NCBI RefSeq assembly: GCF_029168945.1
Contig: NC_083603.1
Location: forward strand, 20,956,001 to 21,020,000
Direction of reading: 5' to 3'
Length of the DNA: 64,000 bases
Origin: Cannabis sativa
Lineage: Eukaryota; Streptophyta; Magnoliopsida; Rosales; Cannabaceae
The notes below the pieces were generated by a model. It ran no database searches. It had not been told where the DNA came from and saw nothing but the letters and a program-made list of their open reading frames with translations. Shown in pieces: positions 1-11,012 of the stretch. Each line of letters starts with the position of its first letter. Positions within the stretch are counted from its first letter, which is position 1. The translations under genes were made by a program, and so were the position numbers.

Positions 1-576
1 ATTTGTTAAAACTGCAAAATCAAGTGGGCCCATTATCTACACCTTGGCCGGCCACTTGTTTGACTTTTTTAAATTGATATTTTCATTATTTTAATGCCAA
101 ATAATTTCTAACCTAAACCTAGTAGTTGCCTATAAATAGAAAGTGATGGCTCAGTCAAAAACATACTTTCATTAGTTATCTGACAGAAAATTTCTCTCTT
201 CAGAAAACTGAGCCTTCCCCTTTTTCTATACCTTGGCCGAACCCCTCTCTTCTCTTTTCCTCTTCTATATTTCGACCCTAGTGAAAGAGTGAGTGCCCAC
301 ACACAGCAAGCAGTAACTCAATCATAGATTGGAAGACTGCGAAGGATCAAACTCAAAGAGAAGGACATTCGAGCTCAGATCTTGATTATACTCTGCGACA
401 GAAAGGATACAAGGTTTAGAGATCTGAGTGGAAGGAGACATTAATTCCGCTGCATCAATGTAAGGTTTTCTTAACTTTATATGTGTTTATTTTATCGTTT
501 TAGAAAGTTCATATTTAGGGTGTTAAACAACATACTTGTGAGTAGATCTAAGATCCTGGTAAAATAATATCCAACA
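1..576 (+). repeat. 3' part of a Copia-type LTR (family A), cut by window edge
   Basis: This sequence matches the last third of the complete LTR at 21530-23405 and the piece at 63390-64000. It contains the same TATAAATA box (131-138), a CT-rich leader, the phrase about 'gtgcccacacacagcaag', and the same terminus ending in CCAACA at 576. No primer-binding site such as TGGTATCAGAGC follows the terminus, so it is a 3' LTR or a solo LTR rather than a 5' LTR. The left boundary is outside the window, so the target-site duplication cannot be checked. Confidence 0.85.
131..138 (+). promoter_or_regulatory. TATA box of LTR family A
   Basis: TATAAATA is conserved in all three family A copies (131, 22953 and 63634). 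It is followed by a pyrimidine-rich leader and, in each copy, by an AATGTAAGG-type 5' splice-site-like sequence. This is the expected layout of a Pol II LTR promoter (U3/R boundary). Confidence 0.55.
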
Positions 577-1987
577 TAATGTCCCACGTCGCTTTCTACC
601 GTTACCGAAATAAGCATAGAAAACGCAAAATTCAGATATATAGCATAATAATATATTTTGAATTTAAATAAATCTCCATAAACATATAAATCATAATTAA
701 TAACTCAATATTGCAATTAACCCTAATCATTTAATAATCCAAAATATTGATCTTAAGCGGTCATTAGAGTTATCATATACTATCTAATTTGAATGAGATC
801 AACGGTAATCGAGATCATTTAGATTTTTTTTAGTGCAAAACTTTTTATCTATTTATTATGCATAATTTGCTTTGACAAAGAACCATAACTTTTCATTTGA
901 ATATTATTTATTAATGCATGTATTAATTTATTGTTCACTATTATAATTACAACCTTAAAATTTTTATAGTGTATTCCATACATATTGTTTAAAACAAAAA
1001 TTTTAAATTATTAAATTAATTTAAAAGTGGAATTGATAATAAATAATAAAAAATCATGTCTTTACAAGGGTAGTAATTCTATCGTTTATAGTACGTTTGA
1101 AGCACCTTATAATTAAAGTTGTCATAAACTATAAAATTTGGATGAGATCGACAATAAATCGAAATTATTTAGATAATTTTGTAGTACAAAATTTTTCATC
1201 TATTTATAATGTATTTTTTTTATTTGATAAAATTTATTATTCAATTTTTATTTGACAAACTTTTTATTTGAATATTATTATTATTATTGCTGCATGTGTT
1301 ATTATATTGTTCACTATTATACTTTATATAATACAACCATCAATATATATTAACAAATAAAAGTTTAAAACTTTTCACCACAATAATTACAAACTTTAAA
1401 ATTTTTATAGTATAAGAATTGTTCCATATTAGTAAATATTAAAAAAAAATGAACTATTGTTTAGAAAAATAAAATAAAGAAATTCAAATTATTAAATTAA
1501 TTTAAAATCTTAAATTAAAAAAAAAAAATCATATCTTTTGAAAAGATTGAACTCATGTCATTGTACTTAATATACAATAATTTTACCTCTTACACCATTA
1601 TTATATTATTGGTTGTATTGATTATGGTAGGATTAAATAACTTGAATATTTTATACTTTTCTAGCTACAATTATTGTGTTAAGTAGAAAATAAAAATATA
1701 AATTTCAAATTAAAAAAATAATTAATTGAAAATTATAACTAGTCATAAGATAAATAAGTAAAAAAAAAAATTAAGTTTGGAGTTAGTTTTGGAGTTTGTT
1801 AGTTGAACTTGTATTTAATAATATTTAAAATTAATTATAAATAAAAAAATATATTAATTTTGGTGTAATTTTCAAGAGTTGATTTGAGCCATTGGATTAA
1901 ATCAATGACTATAAATTACTATCCCTATTAATAGGTAAAAATTACAATACCTATTATATTAGCTTCCATATATATATACATATATGA
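577..1987. repeat. AT-rich non-coding stretch with a diverged tandem duplication
   Basis: No coding sequence is recognisable. Two diverged direct copies of a unit of roughly 250-350 bp lie at about 785-1010 and 1135-1420. Both open with 'gatgagatc' and share 'atctattta' and 'ttgttcactattat' in the same order. The rest is A/T homopolymer-rich DNA. It could be a degraded transposon; I cannot name the family. Confidence 0.5.
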
Positions 1988-3252
1988 TGATGAATATAAA
2001 AATCTGAAGGTTAAATTTCTAAGTTAAGCTTCAGATAATTTTAGTGTGTGAAGTCAAAAGATTTACATGTATTGTAAAGAAAATGAATACACAATCAACG
2101 TGAGAAAATTGGGACTTAAAGCAATATTGTTTTAAATATTATTGAGTCCAATTCTAAATTATACAATTCAAATCATTTAAAAAAAAAGACACAAAGTCTC
2201 AAATAATTTGAATTATTTTACAATTCTCGTGAATTATTTTACAATTCTCACGAAAATAGAATTGTAATTCAAGTGGTTTCCCGACTTATTCAAGGGAGAT
2301 TAAAAATGAGTTTTTATTCAAAATAAAATACTCATTTCTCCAAATAATACAAGTTTACTATATTATGAACTACGTTCGATTTGATCCCATTTTGGGCACT
2401 AGGCAACCTAATTGCTAAGATTAGGTACAATCACAAATCCTCAAAATTCCAAATGAGGTCATTAACCTCATCAAATTCCAAATGAGGTCATTAACCTCAT
2501 CAAATTCCAAATGAGGTCATTAACCTCATCTTAACCTCATCAAATCCCAAATGAGGTCATTCACCTCTATAAAATTCTAAATGAGGTCATTCACCTCAAA
2601 ATTCTCAAATGAGGTCTTTTACCTCAAAAAAATCTCAAGTGAAGTTCTCTTATCTCAAAATGCTAAATGAGGTCATTCACCTCAAAATGGCAAAGTGAAT
2701 TAACTTTCACAAAGATTGTCGGAACTACGTTTGACTTGATTCCTATAAAAGGATACGTAGGCAACTTAGTTGCTAAGAATAAGTACAGTCGCCGATACCG
2801 CAAAAATGGTATAAAACACAAACTCTCAAAATTCCATAAAAGGTCATCTACCTAGGAATTTTTCTAAATTTTCAAATAGCTAAGAAATCCTGAAAGTGAT
2901 CATCTACCAGAATTCTTATATCCAAATTCTGAAATACCGTATTCTGAACAACAAGTGGCTTGATCCTTCACGAAGAAGGTATGTAGGCAGCTCGGTTAAT
3001 TAAATTGACTGAGTTCAGCTGCAATTCCAAATTTTCCCCAAATTTCCCTAATTTATTTCAAATCATTTAATATCATAATAAAAATCAAAGGGTATCTCCT
3101 TTAAATAAAAGGATTGTAATTAAGAGGTTATTCTTATAATCTTGGATGGGTCGAACTTAAATTAATAAACTCTTATGCTATAAATTTGGCATAGGTGAAA
3201 TTGTGTTTTGTATTTATTTTAAATATTTTAAATGTGAAATTTTTGCTTAACA
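1988..3252 (+). repeat. LTR-like end (5') of a gag-only Gypsy-type element
   Basis: About 1.27 kb runs from TGATGAATAT to a terminus ending TTAACA and is repeated almost unchanged at 20822-23940, where the second copy is split by a solo LTR. A tRNA-complementary primer-like site follows ten bases after the terminus, which supports this being the end of a 5' LTR. The body holds a tandem array (2436-2695) and three copies of a module with GAACTAC and TACGTAGGCA. The 5-bp flanks of the two copies (tatga before this one, taact after the other) do not match. The pairing as LTRs of one insertion is therefore inferred; this copy may be truncated at its left end. Confidence 0.6.
2436..2695 (+). repeat. 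Tandem array of about 29-bp palindromic units
   Basis: About eight units occur, each with the core TGAGGTCATTNACCTCA, in which TGAGGT and ACCTCA are inverted repeats. Later units decay (for example GAAGTTCTCTTATCTC). The second LTR copy (about 21295-21495) has one unit fewer, so unit number has changed since the copies separated. Confidence 0.85.
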
Positions 3253-3261
3253 TAATTTTTT

Positions 3262-3277
3262 GCACGAGGTGGGATCC
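3262..3277 (+). other. Putative primer-binding site
   Basis: GCACGAGGTGGGATCC reads as the complement of a tRNA acceptor/T-stem (a tRNA 3' end containing GGATCCCACCTCGTGC). It begins ten bases after the LTR terminus at 3252. It is not the initiator-Met site used by the two complete elements in the window. The usual TGG start is missing, so the site is imperfect or mutated. The tRNA species cannot be named with certainty; tRNA-Arg, used by Ogre-type elements, is one possibility. Confidence 0.5.
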
Positions 3278-3335
3278 ATTCTCCTTTTCATCTCTAATTA
3301 CGTTGAGAATTAAAAAATCAGACTTTTGTAATTAG

Positions 3336-4214
3336 GTGTGCTATTTTACAGGAAAAGTCATGGCACCAAAAGTAACAGTATTTTTCCACAAGCTTGCACA
3401 TGCACACACCAACTTGGGGCAAAAGAAGAAAGATGACTTTCTCGTGACATTTTCTATTGGAACCCATACTCAAACTGATGTTCCAAGGGAAATAGAGGTC
3501 ACAAGAGCTCATCAAACCGCGGATGCTCTAAAAGAAAAATTCGCCAAAGACCTAAAGAAGAGACATGCAAAATCTATTAAGAGAGGAGTTGCTCAAGCAT
3601 CGAAGGCTACTGCAGTGTCGAACTCTTCCGAATCCATTCAAACAAATTCAACAAAATGTAGTGGCATTCCTATAGGAACCACAAAGGTTAAGCAACAATG
3701 CCTGACTCAAATAATGATCGGTTCTGTTCTAATCAACTTGGTTGATGTCAATTTTTGCATGGTGAATTCAATAGAGGTGGAGAACAATAGTTTAGATTTT
3801 TCAAAACAAAAGACCATTAAAGATCATACCTCACCTTTTTGCACAAAGCTGCTAAATAATTGCATGGTTGGGTCATACACCAAATATGCTGGAGCAGAAC
3901 CGGTTACTTCTAGAAAACCTTTTAAGGAAAATATAGAAGGAATTGAGTCAGCCCTTGTGAGAAACATCTCATTGTTTCAATGTAATCCTACTAAGGGATT
4001 TACATCAAAGCCGAAGTCTACAAGAAATGATGCAAGTATTGGGTTTAACTTTTCACAGTTGAACTCGTACACATTTTCTAATGGCATAAATGAATGGACT
4101 TCAAAAGAAAAAGAAGAAGGAATGTGGGAATGTCTTCATGGTCTAAATACCATAAGAACCACCACTGCTATAACGGGGGCATTAAGGAATAAGCCAAAAC
4201 AGTACATGAGATAA
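3336..4214 (+). CDS. Leader ORF of the gag-only element, function unknown
   Basis: This open frame of 292 codons follows the primer site; an internal Met at 3360 (start MAPKVTVFFH) is an equally likely start. The predicted protein is basic and Ser/Thr/Asn-rich, with a Lys-rich stretch around residues 65-90 (LKEKFAKDLKKRHAKSIKRG) and no domain I recognise. It has no signal peptide or membrane segment. Its place between the primer site and the gag-like ORF suggests a family-specific leader protein of the retroelement. It could also be a once-longer gag N-terminus that now ends early. Nothing in the window shows that it is expressed. Confidence 0.4.
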   Translation: MCYFTGKVMAPKVTVFFHKLAHAHTNLGQKKKDDFLVTFSIGTHTQTDVPREIEVTRAHQTADALKEKFAKDLKKRHAKSIKRGVAQASKATAVSNSSESIQTNSTKCSGIPIGTTKVKQQCLTQIMIGSVLINLVDVNFCMVNSIEVENNSLDFSKQKTIKDHTSPFCTKLLNNCMVGSYTKYAGAEPVTSRKPFKENIEGIESALVRNISLFQCNPTKGFTSKPKSTRNDASIGFNFSQLNSYTFSNGINEWTSKEKEEGMWECLHGLNTIRTTTAITGALRNKPKQYMR

Positions 4215-4347
4215 GTAGTATGCTCAAAACTACATCCTGTACGAAAATGTTTAGCTTATAAGTGCCCCAGTTTCTTAGCAGTTCAATCCAAAAGCTTCAT
4301 TAAATGTTCCATCTACAAATAATGAGAAGACTTTCCCAAGGAAGTCA

Positions 4348-4671
4348 GTGAAATGTAACAACATTGAATCTAACAGTATGTCAGTGCTTGTTATTGGAAC
4401 GATGAGTTTGGTAGAACAAATTGAAGAGTTGCAAAGAAAATTGGTAGAGAAAGACGCCAAAGTTGAATATCTTACAACACAAGTAGCTAAACAAGCTAGT
4501 TTAAGTAAGAAAAAACAAGTAGAACAGGGGCAAGTGTCAACAACTTTGCAAACACAATATTTTTCAAAGGAACAATCAAGTATACAGGAGGGCAAGTGTC
4601 AACAACTTTGCCGACACAACCTTGTTCAAAAGAGCCTACACCATCAACTTCAATACCTCATCAGGAATTGA
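4348..4671 (+). pseudogene. gag N-terminal region (coiled coil), interrupted by Tekay insertion
   Basis: The frame contains MSVLVIGTMSLVEQIEELQRK followed by heptad-like sequence, matching the N-terminal coiled coil of gag in plant gag-only Gypsy elements as I remember it. The frame closes at 4671, and the Tekay element enters at 4691. The rest of gag resumes after 14040 (PILGYHKPYPSHYDYVPYPP). It is a broken ORF rather than a working gene. Confidence 0.6.
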
Positions 4672-4685
4672 AAGCACTAATCATG

Positions 4686-4690
4686 GAAAG
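4686..4690 (+). repeat. Target-site duplication, left copy (GAAAG)
   Basis: GAAAG directly precedes the TGTAAAGCCC terminus and is repeated at 14036-14040 directly after the GTGTTACA terminus. A 5-bp duplication is the normal product of Gypsy integrase. Confidence 0.95.
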
Positions 4691-6204
4691 TGTAAAGCCC
4701 GCTTAGTTAATTTGGAAATTATCAGTTGGTTATGACTAATTATGAAATTATTTATAGCTATTTAAATAATTTATTATTCGGTTATTTATGTTATTCAGTA
4801 TCTTGCATATTTTGCATTTCCGGTGTCCGGTATTTTGGAACTCGGCGTTTGGCTCAGTAGAAATCACAACTTAGTATGTTAGCAGTTTGGGGACGGGTTT
4901 TAGACATTGGGAATGTCGGGAATGGCCGGGAATTTAGAATTTCCCAAAAATACCCCTTTAGTATGATTTTCATGATTTTATGGTGGAGGGGCAAAATGGT
5001 CTTTTTGCCCCATTAGTATTTTGTCTTTTGTGACTTTATGAAATGAAAAATAAATGTTATTTTATTTAATTGTTGGCTGATATGTAAGTTGATATGTGGC
5101 ATTTACTCATCTTTTTCTCTCATTTCAACACTTAGAAAAATAAAATAGAAAATTTTGGAAAAGAACTCTCTCAAGCTCTCTCTCTCTTTTTCGGCCAAGA
5201 CTTGGCTGCTAGGGCTGGGTTTTTCTCCTCAAATCCTTGTGAATTTCAACTCATCTTTGTGTAATCTTAGCCAAGGTTGGATCACTTATAACTTACCTTG
5301 TGTTTTCTTGAATTTTAAGTAAAATTGTTGAAATGCATGCATGATTTTGATATATGGTTGCTGCTGTGATTTTTGTATTAATTTCTGGATTGTAAGCATG
5401 TTAATTTGAGGTGATTCAAGCTGTTAGAAATGCATATAGGCTACCTTGTTTCAAGTTTGGTTTCTCTAGCTCAAAAATGTAAATTTTGATGAAATTGTTG
5501 GAAATCTGTTGCTGTATTGTTGTTAATGTTTTTGTTTGTTTTCAGAGATTATATTATGCTAGTTTAAGAGGTTTTAAGCTAGTTTGATTGATGATTAGGT
5601 TGTTTTGCTCAAGTTTGAGTTTAGAACTCAAAGCTTGAGCTCCAATGGCATTTTTCATGTTTGAGGTTTCTGGGTTGTTTTGATGCCTTGGATATGTTCT
5701 AGGGAAGGTATAGAACAGGTCTGGAAAGTTTGAGGTGATTTGGGGTTGAATTGTGCAAGTTATGATTATTTGATGTTGCTGCCTGCGAGGAACCGGAATT
5801 CCGGTTGTGCATCCGGAATTCCGGATGGGTGTCCCGATTTCCCGAACCGAATTCCGGTTGGGCAACCGGTCTACCGGTTGGGGAATTTTCAGAAACCCTA
5901 GTTTTCCTCGTTTTTATGTTTTAGGGGGTATTGCCATGCTTTTTATCGATAGGGAAACTTTTAGTTCCTAGTTTTAGTCCCCGGGAAGTGATTTAGCGTG
6001 TCACTTATAGCGTTGTGATTTTTATGGTTTAGGAGCCGCAATCCGCCGCTCGGCTTCGGTTCCAACAGTTGACCGCACACACGAAATCGGAATCCAGGTA
6101 AGATTAGTATAACAGTATGCATATGTAGATTACATGTTTAGTGTGCATGTAGGAAGCCTATTAGATTACATTAGTTATGTATGTTGGCTTCGAACCATCC
6201 AACC

Positions 6205-6440
6205 CTGTCACGTCGGTACAGGCTGGAGTATGACCAAGAATGAGTATGACCGGCTCGACCGATCAGCCGATGGTTGGTTGGTGGTTCCGTACTATTGACG
6301 TATCCCGTCGGTACAGGCTGGAGTATGACCAGCAGCCGGAGTATGACCGGTTCGACCGATCAGGAGGATATAGTAACACGTCGGTACAGGCTGGAGTATG
6401 ACCAGCAGCCACAGTATGACCGGTTCGACCGATCAGGTTG
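6205..6440 (+). repeat. LTR sub-repeats (CGTCGGTACAGGCTGGAG units)
   Basis: Three tandem units, each with CGTCGGTACAGGCTGGAG, then GAGTATGACCGG and a CGACCGATCAG end. They are separated by short spacers containing the partly palindromic TACTATTGACG or GATATAGTAACA. The 3' LTR has three homologous units in a different order of variants (13265-13495), so the units have been shuffled between the LTRs. Confidence 0.85.
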
Positions 6441-6477
6441 TTACGTGTCAATAGTAACGTCCCTATGAATGTTCAAA

Positions 6478-6567
6478 ACTCAGTACCATGTTGGACATGG
6501 CAGTAGTGGCTCAGTACCATGTTGGACATGGCAGTAGCGGGACTCAGTATCGTGTTGGACACGGCAG
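6478..6567 (+). repeat. LTR hairpin sub-repeats (CCATGTTGGACATGG)
   Basis: Three direct copies of a 30-32 bp unit carry an inverted repeat (CCATGT/ACATGG; the third reads CGTGTTGGACACG). The third copy has compensating changes on both arms, which would preserve a stem. The 3' LTR has the same array at about 13536-13624. Confidence 0.85.
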
Positions 6568-6983
6568 TTAGTATTATGTATGATATTATTATGCTTTTCT
6601 TACTGAGTCTGTCGACTCACAGTTTATGTTCATTTGTAGGTAAAGGCAAGGCTATAGCTGATGGACCGTGAGCGAGCTTATGAGATTGTACATGTCGGGG
6701 CGGTTAGGCCTGGAGCGTACGATCCTCGGGACAGCAAGGCTGAATTTTTGTAACTGGTCGTTAGACGACTTTTATTTTGATGTAATAGTTAAACAGTTAA
6801 AACTTTTGTAAATGATTTTATAAATCGGGATCCCGAGTCTTTTGTAAAATGGTTTATAAGTTTAATTAAAAAGCAAAATTTTAATTAATCACGTTTTTCC
6901 ATAAACCTCGTTGATTAGCAACGAGCTGCACAGTACGTTTAAAAATCACGTAATACGCCTAAGGTAGTTAGGGTGTTACAATT

Positions 6984-6995
6984 TGGTATCAGAGC
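6984..6995 (+). other. Primer-binding site, initiator tRNA-Met type
   Basis: TGGTATCAGAGC is the standard plant PBS complementary to the 3' end of initiator tRNA-Met. It begins three bases after the 5' LTR terminus. Confidence 0.95.
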
Positions 6996-7262
6996 CGCCA
7001 GGTTGTCTTCCGAAGATCGTCACGACATGTACAATCATCATCGGCGAGCTTAGCTCGTTTCACGGTTCAGTAAGCCTTTATTGCTTTAGTAGTTTATTTT
7101 ATTCAGTTATGAAAAAGAAAAGCCTGTTAGGAAGCATGTTAGTAGCCTGATAGTAGAATAGGCGCATGTTTCGTTTTTAATTTCCAAATTAAGCGGCATT
7201 AGTAAGCTCTCGATGATCGTGACCTGAGTGCCAACTCGAGATTTCGAGGCGGTTCAGACTAG

Positions 7263-8110
7263 ATGGACGCAGACAAAATATTAAGAGTCAGGGCATCTCA
7301 GTCGGGTCAGATCAAGGTCGAGGAGCTCAGTTCCCCTCAAGTGTTATGGGCCGAGGTAGAGGTCCCAGGGGCAGGGTTCGCGGTTGGAGTGATGTTAACT
7401 CGCCGCAGGCTGCCCAAGTCAATCAGGAAGCCCAGAATTGGGAAGTTACGGTTTGCGGAAATGCAAGCCCGGATAGAAGAGCAAGATCTCGAGATTCGCA
7501 GGTTGAGACGGCGGGGTGCTCTTGCGGCCCGGTGCCGTAGTTCCAAAGTGGCACCCGCCCTCGCCGCCTGTGCCGAGATAGTGGTGGCGGCCATTAGATT
7601 GGAACCTTTGTAAGAGCGGTTCCGGAAGCAGGCACCTCCAGTTTTCCGGGGAGGTCCGGACGTGATGAAAGCCGAGCAGTGGCTGATGGTGATCACCAAG
7701 ATTCTAAACTTTATGGGTGTCACCAGGAACGACAGAGTGGTGAGTGCCACTTTTCAGTATTAAGAAGACACTCTGGTCTGGTGGAACATGGTATCTCAGA
7801 TCCATGACGTCGTTACTATGACCTGGGAAAGGTTTTAGGAACTCTTCAGCGTTAAATGGTATAACGAGGCGGTCAGAAGCGCCAAGAGGAAAGAGTTCGC
7901 CCACCTGACCCAGCGAGAGAATATGAGCATGACGGAATATATTACTCAGTTCAGCTGGTTGGCGAGGTTAGCCTCGGGATTTTTGCCAACCGATTTCAGT
8001 AAGAAAGAAAATATCTCGATGGACTTAATGTGAAGATCAAGTATGACCTTATGATCACTACCGACGATAAGACCATCTAAGCTGAGATGGCGAAGAAAGC
8101 ATGGTGAGCT
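7263..8110 (+). pseudogene. Tekay gag remnant
   Basis: Gag is readable only in pieces across frames. There is a Gly/Arg-rich start (GRGRGPRGRVRG, about 7349), a coiled region (EEQDLEIRRLRR, about 7467), and the retrotransposon gag domain with GGPDVMKAEQW (about 7650) and AKRKEFAHLTQ (about 7880). Several in-frame stops (for example near 7760 and 7840) and at least two frame changes interrupt it. It would have made the capsid protein of the particle. The start at 7263 is the beginning of an open frame, not a demonstrated initiation site. Confidence 0.8.
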
Positions 8111-8971
8111 GAGGGCGCAGCTAGATGTATGTGGAATCAGTTAGGACTCTGGAATGTGGCGGGGCTCCTACCCCTTCTGCGTCAGGTTTCAGCAGGGGAG
8201 GTAGTGGTTCGGCCATGGACTGGAGGAGAAAATCATCCACTGCATCCGGTGGCTCGAGGCAGAACAAGAGGTTCCGAGGGAACCAGAATCAAGACGGTCG
8301 TCAGGGTAGTATTGAGACCCGTTATTCCTACTGGAGTGTCTCATTAGTAAGAGGCATCCTATGGATGAGTGTTTAGGTCAAGGATGTCTGATGTGGCAGA
8401 CAGAGTTTTTAGAAAATTGGAAAGACTATATGATAGATATGAATCAGGGTTTGGAACCCTATTACCTGGCGGAGAATTGGTTATCTCCAATAGGTGGATT
8501 AGGCCTATGCCGATCAGGATAGATGGTAGAGAGTTAAGTGCTGATCTGGTAGAGATGAGTTTAGTCGAATTCGATATTATTTTAGGAATGGATTTCCTAT
8601 CTAAATATTCGGCGAGCATTGAGTGTAAAAGAAAGATGGTGGTCTTCCAACCGGAAAGTGAAGAACCGTTTGTGTTCGTGGGTTCAGTTCAGGGATCTCG
8701 GATCCCGGTGATCTCGGCTATGTCAGCGAGAGAATTGTTGCACGGCGGGTGCTTAGGGTTTCTGGCCGTGGTGGTGGACACCACTTGGCCAGACACCATT
8801 CGGCCAGAGGACATCAGAGTGGTTCGGGAATTTTTGGACGTTTTTCCCGAAGAACTTCCAGGGTTACCACCTCAGCGGGAGATTGATTTCGTGATTGACT
8901 TGGCACCAGGGGTGGATCCGGTTTCCAAAGCCCCGTATAGAATGGCTCCAAATTTGAACTTAAGGAATTAA
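8110..8971 (+). pseudogene. Tekay zinc-knuckle/protease remnant with active-site deletion
   Basis: A Gly/Ser-rich linker (to about 8330) leads to the beginning of a Cys-rich knuckle (RHPMDECLGQG in one frame near 8351). It then jumps directly to the back half of the aspartic protease (ELVISNRWIRPMPIRIDG, ADLVEMSLVEF, ILGMDFLSKY). The part that should contain the catalytic D-T/S-G triad is absent. A deletion has therefore removed the end of the knuckle and the front of the protease. The frame from 8369 runs on to PYRMAPNLNL just before RT and ends at a frame change (8971). Confidence 0.82.
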
Positions 8972-9020
8972 AGATTCAGCTCCAAGGGTTGCTTGACATA
9001 GGGTTCATTCGGCCCAAAGT

Positions 9021-9839
9021 GTGTCACCCTCGGGAGCCCCGGTTTTGTTCGTCAAGAAGAAGGATGGATCTATGAGGATGTGCATCGACTACAGGGAGTT
9101 GAACAAGCTGACGGTGAAGAATAAATATCCATTACCTAGGATCGATGACTTGTTCGATCAGCTTCAGGGGAAGACGGTCTTTTCTAAGATTGATCTCCGT
9201 TCGGGTTATCATCAGTTGAGAATCCGAGAGGAGGACATTCCAAAGACGGCTTTCCGCACTAGGTATGGACATTACGAGTTTCTGGTTATGTCATTCGGAC
9301 TAACCAATGCTCCTGCAGCATTCATGGACCTGATGAATAGAGTATTCAAGGATTTCCTCGATATCTGTGTGATTGTGTTTATCGACGACATCCTCGTGTA
9401 CTCTCAATCAGAAGAGGAGCATGAGTTACATCTTCAGATGGTTCTGCAACGGCTTCGGGAACATAAGCTTTACGCCAAGTTCAAGAAATGTGAGTTCTGG
9501 TTGTCTCAGGTGTCCTTCCTAGGGCACATTGTAAGTAAAGATGGGATCAAGGTGGATCCCGGGAAGATTGAATCCGTCAGGGATTGGCCGAGACCGAAGA
9601 CAGTGACAGAGATCAGAAGCTTCTTGGGATTAGCTGGGTACTACCGTAGGTTCGTGGAGGGGTTCTCCAAAATCTCAATGCCCCTAACCGAGCTTACAAA
9701 GAAGAATCAGCGGTTTATCTGGTCAGATAAATGCGAAGCTAGTTTTCAGGAGCTGAAACAGAGGTTGATTACTGCTCCGGTACTAGCTTTGCCTTCGGAC
9801 AAGGAGAAGTTCGTAGTCTACTGTGACGCATCCAAATAG
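9021..9839 (+). pseudogene. Tekay reverse transcriptase domain
   Basis: The RT domain is well preserved: [18 protein letters not shown] (residues about 12-28), [12 protein letters not shown] (about 54-65), the catalytic FIDD box at residues 120-123, and [11 protein letters not shown] and [11 protein letters not shown] in the connection. It copies element RNA into cDNA in cytoplasmic particles. It ends at an in-frame TAG just before the RNase H motif (SK-stop-GLGCVL). The reading frame resumes unchanged at 9843, so this is a point nonsense mutation rather than a frameshift. Confidence 0.92.
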
Positions 9840-9842
9840 GGT

Positions 9843-11012
9843 TTGGGGTGCGTATTGATGCAAGCCGATCGGGTTATCGCTTATGCCTCCCGTCAGTTAA
9901 AGGATTATGAACAGCGATACCCGACTCATGATTTAGAATTGGCCGCAGTGGTTTTTGCACTGAAGATTTGGCGGCATTACCTTTACGGGGAGAAGTGTGA
10001 GATCTATACCGACCATAAAAGTCTCAAGTATTTCTTTACTCAGAAAGATTTGAACATGAGACAAAGGCGTTGGTTGGAATTAGTGAAGGATTATGATTGT
10101 GAGATCCTCTATCATCCCGGAAAAGCCAATGTAGTGGCCGATGCCCTGAGCAGAAAGGGTCCCGGGCAAGTAGCTAGCATGGTTCAGATCTCACCCCATC
10201 TAGCTGAGGATATGGTTAGATCCAGCATTGAGTTTGTGGTAGGTCAGCTTCACAACTTGACGCTGCAATCTGATCTATTAGAAAGAATAAAAGTCGCTCA
10301 GATGACAGATCCGAAGTTAGTGAAAATCCGAGATGAGGTATTGGCTGGTCAAGCCAAAGACTTTTCAGTGTCAGACAGTGGGATGCTTTTGTATAAAGCC
10401 AGGGTTTGTGTTCCGAACAGTGTGGAACTTAGAAATGAGATCTTTGAGGAGGCTCATTCTACTCCGTATTCTCTGCATCCCGGCACCACCAAGATGTACC
10501 AAGATTTGAAACCGTACTTCTGGTGGAATGGTATGAAGAAGAATTTGGTAGAATTCGTATCGAGATGCCTCACTTGTCAGCAGATCAAGGCTGAACATCA
10601 GAGACCAGCAGGGTTGTTGCAGCCTCTAACCCTACCAGAATGGAAATGGGAGGATATTACGACGGATTTTGTGGTCGGGTTACCTAGGACCACGGGTTTG
10701 TATGATTCCATCTGGGTAGTGGTGGATCGATTTACGAAATCTGCTCATTTTCTGCCGGTTAGAACAACATTTTCAGTGGATCAGTTGGCAGAACTGTACG
10801 TCAGAGAGATAGTGAGACTTCACGGGGTACCGAAGTCTATAGTTTCGGACAGGGATCCGAAATTCACCTCCAAATTTTGGCAAAGTTTGCAACGGGCAAT
10901 GGGTACAAAGCTAAAATTCAAGATACGGCATTCCATCCTCGGACGGATGGTCACCCGAAAGGACAATTCAGATATTGGAGGATATGTTGAGAGCCTGTGT
11001 TATGGACTTTGA
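9843..11012 (+). pseudogene. Tekay RNase H and integrase (first part)
   Basis: In the same frame as RT after the nonsense codon. The RNase H part shows [31 protein letters not shown] and NVVADALSR. The integrase follows, with an HHCC finger ([11 protein letters not shown] ... CLTCQQIK), the first catalytic Asp in [10 protein letters not shown] and the second in [10 protein letters not shown]. Near 10917-10955 two small indels shift the frame around the region leading to the third catalytic residue, and the tail of this frame ([10 protein letters not shown] onwards) is nonsense. Confidence 0.9.

Larger units (their letters stand above)
4691..6980 (+). repeat. 5' LTR of the Tekay-like element
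   Basis: 2290 bp, beginning TGTAAAGCCCGC and ending GGGTGTTACA. It is almost identical to 11741-14035, apart from clustered differences near 5785-5860, 6030-6080 and 6205-6440. It contains palindromic CCGGAATTCCGG units, three tandem copies of a unit around CGTCGGTACAGGCTGGAG and three copies of a unit around CCATGTTGGACATGG. Confidence 0.95.

Noticed and set aside
2436..2695. Regular repeats with spacers resembling a CRISPR array
   Set aside because: The repeats are contiguous and degenerate, lie in a plant retrotransposon LTR and have no unique spacers or cas genes.
7337..7750. Minus-strand frame of 137 codons
   Set aside because: It lies opposite the Tekay gag remnant, has no recognisable domain and is a shadow of the GC-rich gag sequence.
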